Below are positions 8,522 through 17,426 of a DNA stretch of 64,000 bases, one piece after another. Made by a program: the position numbers and the translations under genes. Position 1 is the stretch's first letter. The number at the start of each line of letters is the position of its first letter. Source of the DNA: Candidatus Aminicenantota bacterium (lineage in GTDB: Bacteria > Acidobacteriota > Aminicenantia > Aminicenantales > UBA4085); assembly GCA_003141555.1 (NCBI GenBank), contig PLMN01000011.1:1-64000 (forward strand). Direction: 5' to 3'. The notes beneath the pieces are model-generated. The model saw only the letters and a program-made list of their open reading frames with translations, was not told where the DNA came from and ran no database searches.

Positions 8522-9220
8522 TCAAATCCCCTCGACACGGACCTCGCCGAAATGGGGCTGGGCGATCGCGGCCATCTCCAGGATCTCGCCCCGGCCGTAG
8601 GGCTTGACCTTCGCCATCTCGGGATCGAGGGTATTGAAGGGCGAAAAGGCCTGGATCTGGTAGACCGGCGCCCCGCTCAGGAGACGGGCGATGGACCGGA
8701 CATCCTCCGCCCCGACCAGGCCCGGGACGACCGTGGTTCGGAAGAGGGTGGCGATGCCGGTTTCGCGGATGAGGTCGAGGGTGCGCCCGATGTCCTCGAA
8801 TACGGCCGGGGAGCGGGTCACCTCGCCGTAGCGGTCGGGGGCGGCCTTGATGTCGAAGGCCAGACGGTCGACGAGCTTCTCCCGGATGAGATCCGCCAGG
8901 CGGCCGGGCTCCGAGCCGTTGGTATCGATCTTCACCATCAGATCCCGCCCCTTGATGACGGTCAGCAGGTCCTCGAGCCCGGGGGCGAGGAGCGGCTCCC
9001 CGCCCGACACGCAGATCCCCTCGAGCCAGCCCTTCCGGGCGTCGAGGTAGGCCAGGAAAAAGTCGGGCGGGATGTCGGCGAGCGTCCCGGGGCGGAGGAT
9101 GAGGTCGGGGTTATGGCAGTAGGGGCAGCGGAAGTTGCAACCGGCCACGAAGACCGTCGAAGCGATGAACCCGGGAAAGTCCTTGGGAGCGAACTTCTCT
9201 AGCCCCTTGAGCTCAACCAC
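8522..9220 (-). CDS. nrdG: Radical SAM activase of anaerobic ribonucleotide reductase
   Basis: A 232-residue radical SAM protein with the cluster motif C28-N-F-R-C32-P-Y-C35 and the SAM-binding GGEP (CVSGGEPLL). It generates the glycyl radical on NrdD. The GTG at 9220 is chosen because it is preceded by AGGAG and lies inside the 3' end of the redoxin gene, a 23 bp overlap typical of coupled translation; the open frame extends further but the upstream part is the redoxin gene in another frame. Operon order is nrdD, redoxin, nrdG, then dut. Confidence 0.88.
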   Translation of the reverse strand: MVELKGLEKFAPKDFPGFIASTVFVAGCNFRCPYCHNPDLILRPGTLADIPPDFFLAYLDARKGWLEGICVSGGEPLLAPGLEDLLTVIKGRDLMVKIDTNGSEPGRLADLIREKLVDRLAFDIKAAPDRYGEVTRSPAVFEDIGRTLDLIRETGIATLFRTTVVPGLVGAEDVRSIARLLSGAPVYQIQAFSPFNTLDPEMAKVKPYGRGEILEMAAIAQPHFGEVRVEGI

Positions 9221-9465
9221 GCCTCGAGCTCCTGCCGGGTGTTGATGACCGCCGCCACCGCGCCGTTCTCCCGGAGGACGAGCGTGGGGAGGATGATCGA
9301 GCCCTTGTCGTCCCGCTTGACGTAAGGCAGGAACTCCCGGATCCTCATCCGGCCGGCCTTCTCCTCGACCTTGAACTTCGCGGGCTCGATGGTCCGCTCC
9401 CGAAGGCAGGCCTCGAGGTCCGCGCACCTCGGACAATTCGGGTAAGTGAAGAGCAGGTAGTCCAT
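9199..9465 (-). CDS. Glutaredoxin/NrdH-like redoxin
   Basis: An 88-residue protein with the active-site motif C11-P-R-C14 in a thioredoxin-like start (YLLFTYPNCPRC) and a cis-Pro-type segment (ILPTLVL). It lies 9 nt downstream of nrdD and overlaps nrdG. In class III reductases that do not use formate, a redoxin supplies electrons, so this position suggests it reduces NrdD. Confidence 0.8.
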   Translation of the reverse strand: MDYLLFTYPNCPRCADLEACLRERTIEPAKFKVEEKAGRMRIREFLPYVKRDDKGSIILPTLVLRENGAVAAVINTRQELEAWLSSRG

Positions 9466-9474
9466 GGGACCCGG

Positions 9475-11550
9475 TCAGCCGAGCGCCACAAAGGGCGTGC
9501 GCTCTTTGAATTCCTGCTGCTTGCCGTCGTTCCAGGTCCGCACCGGCCGGAGGTAGCCCACGATCCGGGAATAGACCTCGGTCGCGGTCCCGCAGTCCGG
9601 GCAGGTGGGTTTCTGGCCGCGGAGGTAGCCGTGGTTCTCGCAGACGCTGAAGGTCGGCGTGATGCTGAAATACGGGATCCGGGTCGCGGCGATCTTCCGG
9701 ACGAGCTTGCGGCAGGTGTCGGCGTCGATCGCCTCGGGCAGGAAGGTGTGAAAGATCGTCCCCCCGGTGTACAGGCTCTGGATGTCCTCCTGGTGATTGA
9801 GAGCCTCGAAAACGTCCCGCGTGGCATCGACGTTGAGCTGGGTGGAGTTCGTGAGGTAGGGGTGCTTCTCCGTGCCGGCCGTGACGATGTTGTGGTACTT
9901 CTGCTTGTCAAGCCGAGCCAGGCGGTAGGAGGTGGACTCGGCCGGGGTCGCCTCGAGGTTGTAGAGGTTGCCCGTATCGTCCTGGTAGATTTTCAAAACG
10001 CTGCGCATGTATTCCAGGATCTCGATGGCGAACTCCTTGCCTTCGGCGGTGCCGATCCCCTTGCCCAGGAAGTTGAGGCAGGACTCGTGCATCCCGCAGA
10101 TGCCGATCGTCGAGAAGTGGTTGTTGAAGTGGCCGAGGTAGACCTGGGTATAGGGCATGATCCCCCGCCCGAGCATGGTGTTGACGATTTCGCGCTTGAC
10201 CTCGAGCGACTCCTTGGCCAGGTCCATGAGCTCCCGGAGCCGGGCCTTGTACTCGGCGCGGGTCTTGGAGGTATAGCCGATCCGGTTGAGGTTAATCGTG
10301 ACGACGCCGATCGAGCCCGTCGAGTCGCCCGGGCCCCAGATGTTGCCCGGCCGGCGCATGAGCTCCCGCTGGTCGAGGTTCAGGCGGCAGCACATGGCCC
10401 GGATGTCCCCCGGGCTCATGTTCGTCCCGATGTAGTTCTGGAAATAAGGGATGCCGTACTTGGCCGTGACCTCGAACAGGAGCCGGGCGTTGGGCGATTC
10501 CCAGTCGAAATCCTTGGTCAGGTTGTACGTCGGGATGGGGAAGGTGAAAACCCGGCCCTGGTGGTCGCCCTCGACCATGAGCTCAAGGAAGGCCCGGTTG
10601 ATGACGTCGACCTCGGCTTGGTAGTCGCCGTAGCACGTGTCGAGCTCCTGGCCGCCGACGACCACCCGCTTGTTCTTCATGTCCTCGGGAATGGTCCAGT
10701 CAAAGGTCAGGTTGGAGAAGGGCGTCTGCCAGCCCCAGCGCGAGGGGACGTTCAACCCGAAGACGAGCTTTTGGATGTCCTGCTTGACGTGCGCAAAATC
10801 GAGCTTGTCGTGCCGGACGAAAGGAGCGAGGAACGTGTCGACGCTGGAGAAGGCCTGGGCGCCGGCGAACTCGCCCTGCATCGTCCCGATGTAGTTCACC
10901 ATGTGCAGGGTCGCGGTCTCGAGGTGCTTGGCCGGGGCGGAGTGGACCTGGTTGGGCACGTGGCCGAAGCCGCGGCGGAGGAGGGCCTCGAGCGACCAGC
11001 CGGCGCAGTAGCCGACGATCGGGTAGGACAGGTCGTGGAGGTGGAAGTCGCCCTCCTGGTGGGCGTTTTTGACGTCCTCGGAATAGATCTGGTTGAGGGC
11101 GAAGCTCGAGAGGACCTCGCCCGAAACGCGGGCGTTCAGCCCGGAGAAGCTCATCGTCCCTTCGTTCGAGTTCTCCCGGATCTTCCAGTCGGCGTCGTTG
11201 ATATAGTCCTTGATCAGGCGCTCGAGGTTGACCCCGATCGTCCTGGCTTCGCGGATTTCCTTGTGCCGCTCGCGGTAGAGGATGTAGGACTTGGCCACGT
11301 CGTGGTACCCGCGGCGCATGAGGACCATCTCGACGATGTCCTGGACCTGCTCGACCGAGGGGATTGTGTAGCCGCCGAACTTTTCTTCGCAGACGTAGGT
11401 CACGATGTCCGAGACGGTCCTGGCGTCGCCGTTCATGGAGACGCCCTGCGAGGTCATGGCCTTGGCGATGGCGGTGGTGATCTTGTCCTGGGCGAAATCG
11501 ACGATGCTGCCGTCCCGCTTCCTGATCCGGGTAATGACGCGCGAATTCAT
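9475..11550 (-). CDS. nrdD: Anaerobic (class III) ribonucleoside-triphosphate reductase
   Basis: A 691-residue enzyme making deoxyribonucleotides without oxygen. The N-terminus is an ATP-cone (KRDGSIVDFAQDKITTAIAKA). The C-terminus has a zinc site from C637, H640, C650 and C653 and the glycyl radical loop RIVGY with the radical on G665. Family length is normal. ATG 11550 follows GGAGGAGGAG. It heads an operon with a redoxin and nrdG and has two NrdR boxes upstream, so dATP/ATP-responsive repression by NrdR is expected. Confidence 0.95.
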   Translation of the reverse strand: MNSRVITRIRKRDGSIVDFAQDKITTAIAKAMTSQGVSMNGDARTVSDIVTYVCEEKFGGYTIPSVEQVQDIVEMVLMRRGYHDVAKSYILYRERHKEIREARTIGVNLERLIKDYINDADWKIRENSNEGTMSFSGLNARVSGEVLSSFALNQIYSEDVKNAHQEGDFHLHDLSYPIVGYCAGWSLEALLRRGFGHVPNQVHSAPAKHLETATLHMVNYIGTMQGEFAGAQAFSSVDTFLAPFVRHDKLDFAHVKQDIQKLVFGLNVPSRWGWQTPFSNLTFDWTIPEDMKNKRVVVGGQELDTCYGDYQAEVDVINRAFLELMVEGDHQGRVFTFPIPTYNLTKDFDWESPNARLLFEVTAKYGIPYFQNYIGTNMSPGDIRAMCCRLNLDQRELMRRPGNIWGPGDSTGSIGVVTINLNRIGYTSKTRAEYKARLRELMDLAKESLEVKREIVNTMLGRGIMPYTQVYLGHFNNHFSTIGICGMHESCLNFLGKGIGTAEGKEFAIEILEYMRSVLKIYQDDTGNLYNLEATPAESTSYRLARLDKQKYHNIVTAGTEKHPYLTNSTQLNVDATRDVFEALNHQEDIQSLYTGGTIFHTFLPEAIDADTCRKLVRKIAATRIPYFSITPTFSVCENHGYLRGQKPTCPDCGTATEVYSRIVGYLRPVRTWNDGKQQEFKERTPFVALG

Positions 11551-11624
11551 ACTGCTCCTCCTCCCCCGTGATCTCTTATCCTATACCCGAATCCCCCGGC
11601 GGAAACGCCGGCCATCCCGTCAGT

Positions 11625-11672
11625 CGTCAATATCTTGTGGAAAAAATGAAAAGTAAATACTACATCTTGTAT
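11625..11672 (-). promoter_or_regulatory. Pair of NrdR boxes over the nrdD promoter
   Basis: Two near-matches to the NrdR box (acaCwAtATcttGtgt type): cgtcaatatcttgtgg at 11625-11640 and atactacatcttgtat at 11657-11672. Their cores are 32 bp apart, about three helical turns, as is usual for NrdR pairs. The second box sits inside a perfect gtaaatac/gtatttac inverted repeat. On the minus strand TTTACT-N17-GATATT places the first box over the -10 region and the second by the -35. Confidence 0.7.
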
Positions 11673-11751
11673 TTACGCTTGGAATTTACGCTTTCGAGGA
11701 AGCGCTGTCAAGAGGGAATATCAACTTCGTAAAAAGATTCTTCGGGGGGGC

Positions 11752-12354
11752 TCAGGCGAGTCCGAATTTGGCCAGCTCGGCCGCGAGATCGGTCCCCGGC
11801 GTGACATGGATCCCGGCCATGCCCAGCCGTCGCGCCTCCTCGACGTTCTCGGCCAGATCGTCGATGAAGACGGCGCGTTCGGGCTCGACGCCGACCCCGG
11901 CCAGGGCTCTCCGGTAGATCGCCGGGTCGGGCTTCATAACCTCCGCCTCGAACGACAAGGCATAGGCATCGAAGAAGAGGATCTCGGGAAAGCGGCTCTT
12001 GATGAACGTCCAGCGGCGGACGTCGGTATTGGACAGGAGGGCCATCCGGCGGCCGGGCTTGAGGCGGCGGAGGGCCTCGATGGCCGGGGGGTTGGGGACG
12101 AAGACGTCGGTGTAGGCCGTGAAGAATTCCTCGAAGGTCGCCCGGGCATCGAAGAGGCCGCAGGCGTGCTCATAGAACTCTCGGGGCGACATCCGGCCGC
12201 ACTCGAACCGGGCGAGCAGGGCGGTGTTGTCCTCGGTGACGCGGCGGATCTCCTCGACCGTCCGGGCGGTGGAGGCGGCCATCCGCCGGAAAAAGATCGT
12301 GTTGTCGAAGAAAAGGAGGACGTTGCCCAGGTCGGAGACGACGGCGTCGATCAT
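11752..12354 (-). CDS. HAD superfamily hydrolase (YihX-like)
   Basis: A 200-residue HAD subfamily IA protein. Motif I is SDLGNVL, with Gly where the second Asp usually sits, as in YihX-type glucose-1-phosphatases; motif II is LLSNTD; motif III the Lys of MKPDPAIY; motif IV FIDDLAENV. It probably dephosphorylates a small sugar phosphate or nucleotide. It lies 7 nt downstream of the MFS gene and is likely co-transcribed with it. Confidence 0.82.
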   Translation of the reverse strand: MIDAVVSDLGNVLLFFDNTIFFRRMAASTARTVEEIRRVTEDNTALLARFECGRMSPREFYEHACGLFDARATFEEFFTAYTDVFVPNPPAIEALRRLKPGRRMALLSNTDVRRWTFIKSRFPEILFFDAYALSFEAEVMKPDPAIYRRALAGVGVEPERAVFIDDLAENVEEARRLGMAGIHVTPGTDLAAELAKFGLA

Positions 12355-12361
12355 GGCCGTC

Positions 12362-13726
12362 TCAGGCCGCGACTTTCCTGGGCGCGCCCTCCAGCACCCC
12401 GCCCTCCCGCCGGTCCGCCCGCTTCAGCAGGATGGCGAAGACCAGCCCGCAGACTCCCAGGCCGGAGAACATCAGCATGCTGCTCGTGTAGGACTTTGTC
12501 CAGTCCCGGAGCATCCCGTTCAGGAGGGGGAAGACGGCCATCCCGATGTTCTGGATCGCGGTCATGAGCCCGAAGGCCATGCCCACGCGTTCCTTGCGGA
12601 CGATGAGCGGCACCGAGGGCCAGAGGGCGGCCGGGACGAGGACGAAGGCCGCGCCCAGGGCGAGCATCGGGTAAACCGGGTTGATCTTCGTCAAGCCCAT
12701 GGCCAGGTGGCAGGGGATGAGGATCAGCGCCCCGAGGATCATCAGCGAGGCCCGCCGGCCGATCTTGTCGACGAGCCGGCCGGCGAAAGGCGCCAGGATC
12801 ATCGAGGCGAAGATGATGATCGACGAGATCCCGCCCGCGGTGCTGAACAGGTGGAGGAAGTTGTTGAAGACCTGATGGAGGAACCCGCCCCCGGTCACGG
12901 CGGTTTTGGCGATCCCCCACTTGTCGACGAAGAAGTCCGTGGACAGGTTGGTGAAGGGGAAGATGGCCCCGTAGAAGGTCAGGCAGAGGAATGTCACGTA
13001 CCAGAAGGACGGCTTGAACTCCTTGATGTCCCGGAGGACGATCTTGTCCCCGCCGCCCGCGTCCTTGAGGGCCAGGATCTTCTCCGCCCGCCGGTCCATG
13101 GCCACGTAGATCAGATTCCCGACGAGCGAGATCAGGCAGGCCGCCACCGCGACGAAGAGGCCCGCCCGGTAGCCCTTCAGCCACCCGATCGTCGAGTCCT
13201 TGAAGTAGCTCGAGAAGAGCTCCCCGGTGTTGAAGGCGAAGAGCGATCCGAACCGGCTGACGGTCAGCGTGATCCCGAACGACAGGGCCAGCTCCTTGTT
13301 CTTGAACCACCGGGCGAGGATGGCGCTCTGGGCCACGATCAGCGGCTCCGAGCCGGCGCCGAAGACGAACCGGCCGATGAAGAAGACCGGGACGCTCCGG
13401 GCCTGCCAGACGATGGCCGCCCCGGCGAAGACGAGCACCGAGAACATGAGGCTCGCCTTCCGCGTCCCGAGCTTGTCGATCAGCATCCCGCCGACGAGGA
13501 CGGCCAGGACGGCCGCGACGCTGTAGGCCGTGAAGAAGGCGCCGACCGTCCCCCGGGCGGCCTTCAGGTCCTCGACGAGCGTCGGGGCCATCGCTCCGAC
13601 GATGTCATAGGCGAAGTAGCTGCCGAAGGACAGGGCCGCGACGAAGATCAGGATCGTGAAGCGGTAAAGGGACTTCGCCGGGTGGAAGAGGCCGGCCGGC
13701 GCGGGCGCCGCGAGCGTCGTGGTCAT
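12362..13726 (-). CDS. MFS transporter (MFSD1-like)
   Basis: A 454-residue protein with 12 predicted helices, including FAYDIVGAMAPTLVEDLKA in helix 1 and the loop 2-3 motif GGMLIDKLGTRKA. The architecture and the long central loop resemble MFSD1-type peptide or organic-anion carriers; the substrate is not known. No Shine-Dalgarno is seen, but the upstream gene stops 8 nt before the ATG, so translation may be coupled. Confidence 0.75.
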   Translation of the reverse strand: MTTTLAAPAPAGLFHPAKSLYRFTILIFVAALSFGSYFAYDIVGAMAPTLVEDLKAARGTVGAFFTAYSVAAVLAVLVGGMLIDKLGTRKASLMFSVLVFAGAAIVWQARSVPVFFIGRFVFGAGSEPLIVAQSAILARWFKNKELALSFGITLTVSRFGSLFAFNTGELFSSYFKDSTIGWLKGYRAGLFVAVAACLISLVGNLIYVAMDRRAEKILALKDAGGGDKIVLRDIKEFKPSFWYVTFLCLTFYGAIFPFTNLSTDFFVDKWGIAKTAVTGGGFLHQVFNNFLHLFSTAGGISSIIIFASMILAPFAGRLVDKIGRRASLMILGALILIPCHLAMGLTKINPVYPMLALGAAFVLVPAALWPSVPLIVRKERVGMAFGLMTAIQNIGMAVFPLLNGMLRDWTKSYTSSMLMFSGLGVCGLVFAILLKRADRREGGVLEGAPRKVAA

Positions 13727-13733
13727 GAGCCGG

Positions 13734-14138
13734 CTATTTCTTGACGCCGGCGACGCCGACGGTCAAGCCCATCTCGACGACGGTCATCGCCCCTTCGAGC
13801 TTTCCCCCGCCGAGCTTCAACTCGGACTTGACGAGCCGCTCGGCGCCATCGGGCGGAGTGGGGATCTTGGCGTCGAACTTGAGCGTCGTCCCGTCGAACT
13901 CGACGTTGGCCAGGGGCACATCCTTGAACATGCCGTTCTGTTCGCTCAGGCCGCCTTCGAGCTTTTCGTCATTCAGCCTGAGGTCGAGCGTCAGGTAGTA
14001 GAGCTCCCCGCCCGCGTTCACTTCGAGAGCCCAAGCGCCGGCCACGCGGCCCGGGTCGGGCTTCTGTTGGGCCGGGGCCGTCCCGGCGACGAGGACCAGG
14101 GCCGCCGCGGCGAAGAGGATTCCGGGGATGTTTCTCAC
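13734..14138 (-). CDS. Small exported protein, lipocalin/DUF-like
   Basis: A 134-residue secreted protein with a signal peptide ending in GTAPAQQ and a body of alternating beta-type strands (LYYLTLDLRLN, VEFDGTTLKFDAKI). This pattern is common among periplasmic proteins of unknown function next to hydrolases. The start is GTG with AAGGAGG 7 nt upstream. No catalytic motif is evident. Confidence 0.65.
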   Translation of the reverse strand: MRNIPGILFAAAALVLVAGTAPAQQKPDPGRVAGAWALEVNAGGELYYLTLDLRLNDEKLEGGLSEQNGMFKDVPLANVEFDGTTLKFDAKIPTPPDGAERLVKSELKLGGGKLEGAMTVVEMGLTVGVAGVKK

Positions 14139-14215
14139 GGGAGGACCTCCTTGATGATATCCGCGCTGTCGCGAGGAGCGATTGTAACACGGGCGTCGTC
14201 GCGCGTGTCAACCGC

Positions 14216-14252
14216 AAAAAGAAAAGGCCGGCTCCCTTTCGAGAGCCGGCCT
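14216..14252 (-). terminator. Rho-independent terminator after the 14.3 kb lipoprotein gene
   Basis: Perfect 10 bp stem aggccggctc/gagccggcct (14225-14234 with 14243-14252) around an 8 nt loop; on the minus strand it is followed by TTTTCTTTTT. Confidence 0.85.
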
Positions 14253-14280
14253 GGGGGATGTCGGTTTCGGGTCGCCGCGA

Positions 14281-15054
14281 TCAGTAAAGACCGATGAAGA
14301 CGATCTCGGCGTGGAAGACTTCCTTGGCCTTCGCCCGCAGCTTCGGATCCACGGAGTCCTTGATGTTAAAATAGAACCATGTGGTGTCGAACAGCCGGAG
14401 CTTCTTGAGGTAATAGGCGGCGTAATCGGAGATGGAATCGACGATGATCCGGGCCGTTTCCTTGCCCTTGTCGTCGAGGGCGGAGATCGCGACCGGCTTG
14501 CCGTCGGCACCGACGATCAGCTTGCCGCTGATCTTGCCCTTGCCCTTGCCTTCCCAGTCCGCGCTTTTGGCAATGTTCGTAATCTTGATCTCGGCATAGT
14601 CGGCCCGGTCCTTCTGGAGGAAGAAATCGGCCGGCGCGGCGGCGTCGGGCTTGGCGAAGACGCTCTTGAACTGAGCTTCCCCTTCCTTGATCTCGATCGA
14701 TTGGGCGACGAGGAGGGATGGCTTCTCGCGGTTAAAGGCGGCCTTCACCCGGACGTCCTTGCCGAGAAGCGTCGACGCATCGCCGCCCTCGATCGCTCCG
14801 TCGGCCAGGATGTCGAATCCGGGAAGCTGGCCGAGGTAGAAGTACTTGCCCAAGGCGCTCTTGACCGTTCCGGCGATCTCGTTGACGCCTTCCTTGACGG
14901 CATTGATCTCCTTGGCCTTATCCGGTTCGCCGGCCTTGGCTCCCGGAGCAGGGTTCTGCGGGGCCTTCTTGCAGGCGACGCCCGCGGACAGGATCAGGAG
15001 GAAGGATAAAACTCCGACGCCGAGGACGACGGCGAATCTGCTCTTGCGTATCAT
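14281..15054 (-). CDS. Predicted lipoprotein of unknown function (257 aa)
   Basis: Starts MIRKSRFAVVLGVGVLSF with a signal helix and a lipobox ending SAGVAC, so it should be lipid-anchored. A helical stretch with EINAVKEGVNEIAG is followed by a beta-rich region that could be an OB- or DUF-type fold. ATG 15054 has GGAGGTTAG upstream, better placed than the in-frame ATG at 15069. It is a single-gene unit ended by the terminator at 14216-14252. Function unknown. Confidence 0.7.
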   Translation of the reverse strand: MIRKSRFAVVLGVGVLSFLLILSAGVACKKAPQNPAPGAKAGEPDKAKEINAVKEGVNEIAGTVKSALGKYFYLGQLPGFDILADGAIEGGDASTLLGKDVRVKAAFNREKPSLLVAQSIEIKEGEAQFKSVFAKPDAAAPADFFLQKDRADYAEIKITNIAKSADWEGKGKGKISGKLIVGADGKPVAISALDDKGKETARIIVDSISDYAAYYLKKLRLFDTTWFYFNIKDSVDPKLRAKAKEVFHAEIVFIGLY

Positions 15055-15127
15055 GGCGCTAACCTCCAATGCGTGAGTCTTCTCCAGGGGAAACAGGATA
15101 TTTCATATCACCGAAAAAAGCAAATGT

Positions 15128-15166
15128 AAAGAAGAATATCCCCCGGGAAGCGGGCCCCCGGGGGAT
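15128..15166 (-). terminator. Rho-independent terminator after the FecR/DUF6600 gene
   Basis: Ten-base stem atcccccggg/cccgggggat (15138-15147 with 15157-15166), followed on the minus strand by the U-rich run ATTCTTCTTT, 11 nt beyond the stop codon. Confidence 0.8.
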
Positions 15167-15176
15167 GCGTTCGAGC

Positions 15177-17135
15177 CTACTTGCGGGTGTGCCCGCCGGA
15201 GGATGATCCGGAGCTCCGCGAGCTACCGCCGCCGGACGAAGACCGGGAAAGCGAGCCCGAAGAGGAGGACGAGCCGGAGCTTCGGGACGGAGCGCTATAG
15301 CTATGCGACGGAGCGCTGTAGCTCCGTGACGGAGCGCTATAGGTTCGGGAGGGGGAGCTGTAGCTCGGGGACGAGGATCTGCTGTTGCGCGACGGAGAGC
15401 TGTAGCTTCGGGACGGAGCGCTATATGTTCGGGAGGGGGAGCTGTAGCTCGGGGATGAGGAACTTCCGTTGCGCGACGGAGAGGACATGGAGGTACCGCC
15501 CTCTCCCCCGCTCCTTCTCGAAGGGAAGGAGCGGATCGTGCTGCGGCTGACCGTGTCGCGGCTGCGGGAAGTGATCCCGGATCCGGACGTGGCGTTCCCG
15601 GACCCCATTCGCGAGGGGAAGCTCCGAAGCTGCGAGGAGGACGAGGAGGAGCCGCTTCCGACTCTGGGCAGATAGGTTCCCCGCTCGACGGCCTGCCGCC
15701 CGGCCGAACCGGTCCCGCCCGTATTGCCCCGGGACAGAGATCGGGATGAAATGTCCCCCGAAGAGGACTGGATGTTCCGGTCGGCCCCCATGGCCCCGAC
15801 CGTGGACCGCGAGGAGGATCTCTGCATGTCCGACGACAGGCGCCGGCCGGTCGAGAAGCTCTGGTTCACGGACCGGAGGCCGTCCCGGGAGAGCGCTTGG
15901 CGGGCCCGGTTTGCCACGTCGCCGTTCGCGTTGAAAGAGGACCGCCCCTCGGGCTGCATCCTGCTCATGGACATGTTGCCCAGCCGGCCCATCCCGTTCC
16001 GGTCGAGGGCGGTATTGGACAAGCGCCGGTTCTGGAGCTGGTCGCGATGGACGACGGTCATGGCCATGGAACGGTTCGGATAATAGCGGTCGGAATAGCG
16101 GCCGTAGAAACGGCCGTTCATCAGGACTCCCGGATAGCCGTAGTAGCTCAGCGGGCACCAGCCGATGTAGTCGCCGTAACCGTACCAGCTCACCCAAGCC
16201 GGGCCCCAGCCCCAGGAGCGCTCGGGGATCCAGTACCAGCCCAGGCCGGAGCCCCAGCCCCAACGGCCGTAATGCGAAGTGCACCAGCCCCAGGACTCGT
16301 CGGATGCCCAGGTCCAGCCGATGATCGGATACCAGGACCAGTGGCCGTAATAATAAGGCCGCCAATCGGAATAAGAAGAAACGTTCGGCACCCAGACGTT
16401 GCCGTATTCCGCTTCGTTGACCCACCGGCCGTTGTCGGCGAGCTCGCCTTCGTAGTCACTATAGTCGGCCGGGAGATACGTCTGGCTAGGCGTCCGGGCA
16501 AAGACGGCGTCCCGGGACGCGTTCCAGTCGTCAAAGTCGCCGCTCCCGGCGATCAGAGAGCCGGGCGAGGAGACGAGCCGCCCGTTCTCAGCCGTGACCT
16601 GCTCGCGGGCATTGACCACCACCGAGCCTTCCGCGCCGGCCGCCTCCGCCGAGCCGCTGAGGACGGCGAACTCGGTTTGGCGGTTCTCCCGGACCTCGAT
16701 CCGGTAGAGTCCGCTTTCGAGGATGTAGAACGAGGCGTCGGGAGTGTGGATCTCGAAATTCTTCTCGCCGTCCATGGCGGCGACCCGGAGGAAAGCCCGC
16801 CCTGCCAGCAGATGGAGCTTGGTCCGATCGCCGCCCTGGCGGGGCAGGGTCACGATGTCCACCTGGGTGTCATCGCCCAGGCGGAGGTAGTTGCGCCGCC
16901 CGAGTTGGAGCTCGAGCCGGCCGTTCTTTGTTCCGATCTTGTCGCCTTCCTGGACGACCAGGTTCAGCTCGCCCTGTTCGTATGCCGCATCCTGCCCGTG
17001 CTGAACATAAACATCTCCCTTGATGAAGCTCATCCGGGAGAAGCTGCCGCCGTAGTAGCTCTCCGAGCCCTGGGCGAACGCGACCGGGGCGAACAGAACC
17101 GCCGCGAGCACCGCCAACAGGATTGCTTTTCTCAT
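15177..17135 (-). CDS. Exported FecR-domain protein with Trp/Tyr-rich DUF6600 region and Ser/Arg repeat tail
   Basis: A 652-residue secreted protein. After a signal peptide (ends VAFAQ) comes a FecR-like domain (about 35-200: VVQEGDKIGTKNGRLELQLG, FEIHTPDASFYI), then a Trp/Tyr-rich segment at about 225-345 (GHWSWYPIIGWTWASDESWG, HYGRWGWGSGLGWYWIPE) typical of DUF6600, then about 280 residues of low-complexity Ser/Arg/Gly sequence with an imperfect 28-residue repeat around SYSSPSRTYSAPSRS. A cell-surface or matrix role is likely. AAGGAG precedes ATG 17135. Confidence 0.75.
   Translation of the reverse strand: MRKAILLAVLAAVLFAPVAFAQGSESYYGGSFSRMSFIKGDVYVQHGQDAAYEQGELNLVVQEGDKIGTKNGRLELQLGRRNYLRLGDDTQVDIVTLPRQGGDRTKLHLLAGRAFLRVAAMDGEKNFEIHTPDASFYILESGLYRIEVRENRQTEFAVLSGSAEAAGAEGSVVVNAREQVTAENGRLVSSPGSLIAGSGDFDDWNASRDAVFARTPSQTYLPADYSDYEGELADNGRWVNEAEYGNVWVPNVSSYSDWRPYYYGHWSWYPIIGWTWASDESWGWCTSHYGRWGWGSGLGWYWIPERSWGWGPAWVSWYGYGDYIGWCPLSYYGYPGVLMNGRFYGRYSDRYYPNRSMAMTVVHRDQLQNRRLSNTALDRNGMGRLGNMSMSRMQPEGRSSFNANGDVANRARQALSRDGLRSVNQSFSTGRRLSSDMQRSSSRSTVGAMGADRNIQSSSGDISSRSLSRGNTGGTGSAGRQAVERGTYLPRVGSGSSSSSSQLRSFPSRMGSGNATSGSGITSRSRDTVSRSTIRSFPSRRSGGEGGTSMSSPSRNGSSSSPSYSSPSRTYSAPSRSYSSPSRNSRSSSPSYSSPSRTYSAPSRSYSAPSHSYSAPSRSSGSSSSSGSLSRSSSGGGSSRSSGSSSGGHTRK
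15343..15511. repeat. Tandem repeat, 84 bp period, in the FecR/DUF6600 gene
   Basis: A block beginning gttcgggagggggagctgta at 15343 recurs at 15427, giving an in-frame 84 bp (28 codon) period. The copies differ by a few bases, so length variation by slippage or recombination is plausible. Confidence 0.7.
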
Positions 17136-17268
17136 CTGATTTCTCCTTCCGCCCTATATAAAAGCAAGAGACGTGCCATGTTGAGCCCCCTGGAAAGCGG
17201 GAATCATGGAGGGGAATTGAGGGAAAAGGTGTCCTCGAATCAGGACAGATGGCCTATCGAGCAAAAAA

Positions 17269-17334
17269 GGGGACGGTTCTATTTTTCGCCCTCTCTCTTC
17301 TGGGAATCCCGAACAAAAAAATAGAACCGTCCCC
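17269..17334. repeat. Palindromic intergenic element B
   Basis: Eighteen-base perfect inverted arms (ggggacggttctattttt at 17269-17286 and its complement at 17317-17334) around a 30 nt loop. It has the same GGGGAC tip as elements A and D but a different arm sequence. It stands between the promoter region of the FecR/DUF6600 gene and the Spy-like gene's terminator. Confidence 0.75.
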
Positions 17335-17349
17335 ACTCACAGAATCGGT

Positions 17350-17397
17350 AAAAAAAATCCCCCGTCCACCCCGGATGCCCGGGGGGAGCGGGGGATT
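17350..17397 (-). terminator. Rho-independent terminator after the Spy-like gene
   Basis: Stem aatcccccg/cgggggatt (17356-17364 with 17389-17397) extended by a C-rich/G-rich inner helix; on the minus strand it runs into eight T residues. Confidence 0.85.
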
Positions 17398-17426
17398 CGG
17401 CGCTTGTCGTGCTCGGGCCTAGTCCA

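Noticed and set aside
9631-11571. A 646-codon open frame antisense to nrdD
   Set aside because: nrdD on the minus strand has all family motifs; the antisense frame has none.
15290-15500. CRISPR-like repeat array
   Set aside because: The repeats are in-frame codon repeats of the Ser/Arg tail, with no constant spacers and no cas genes.
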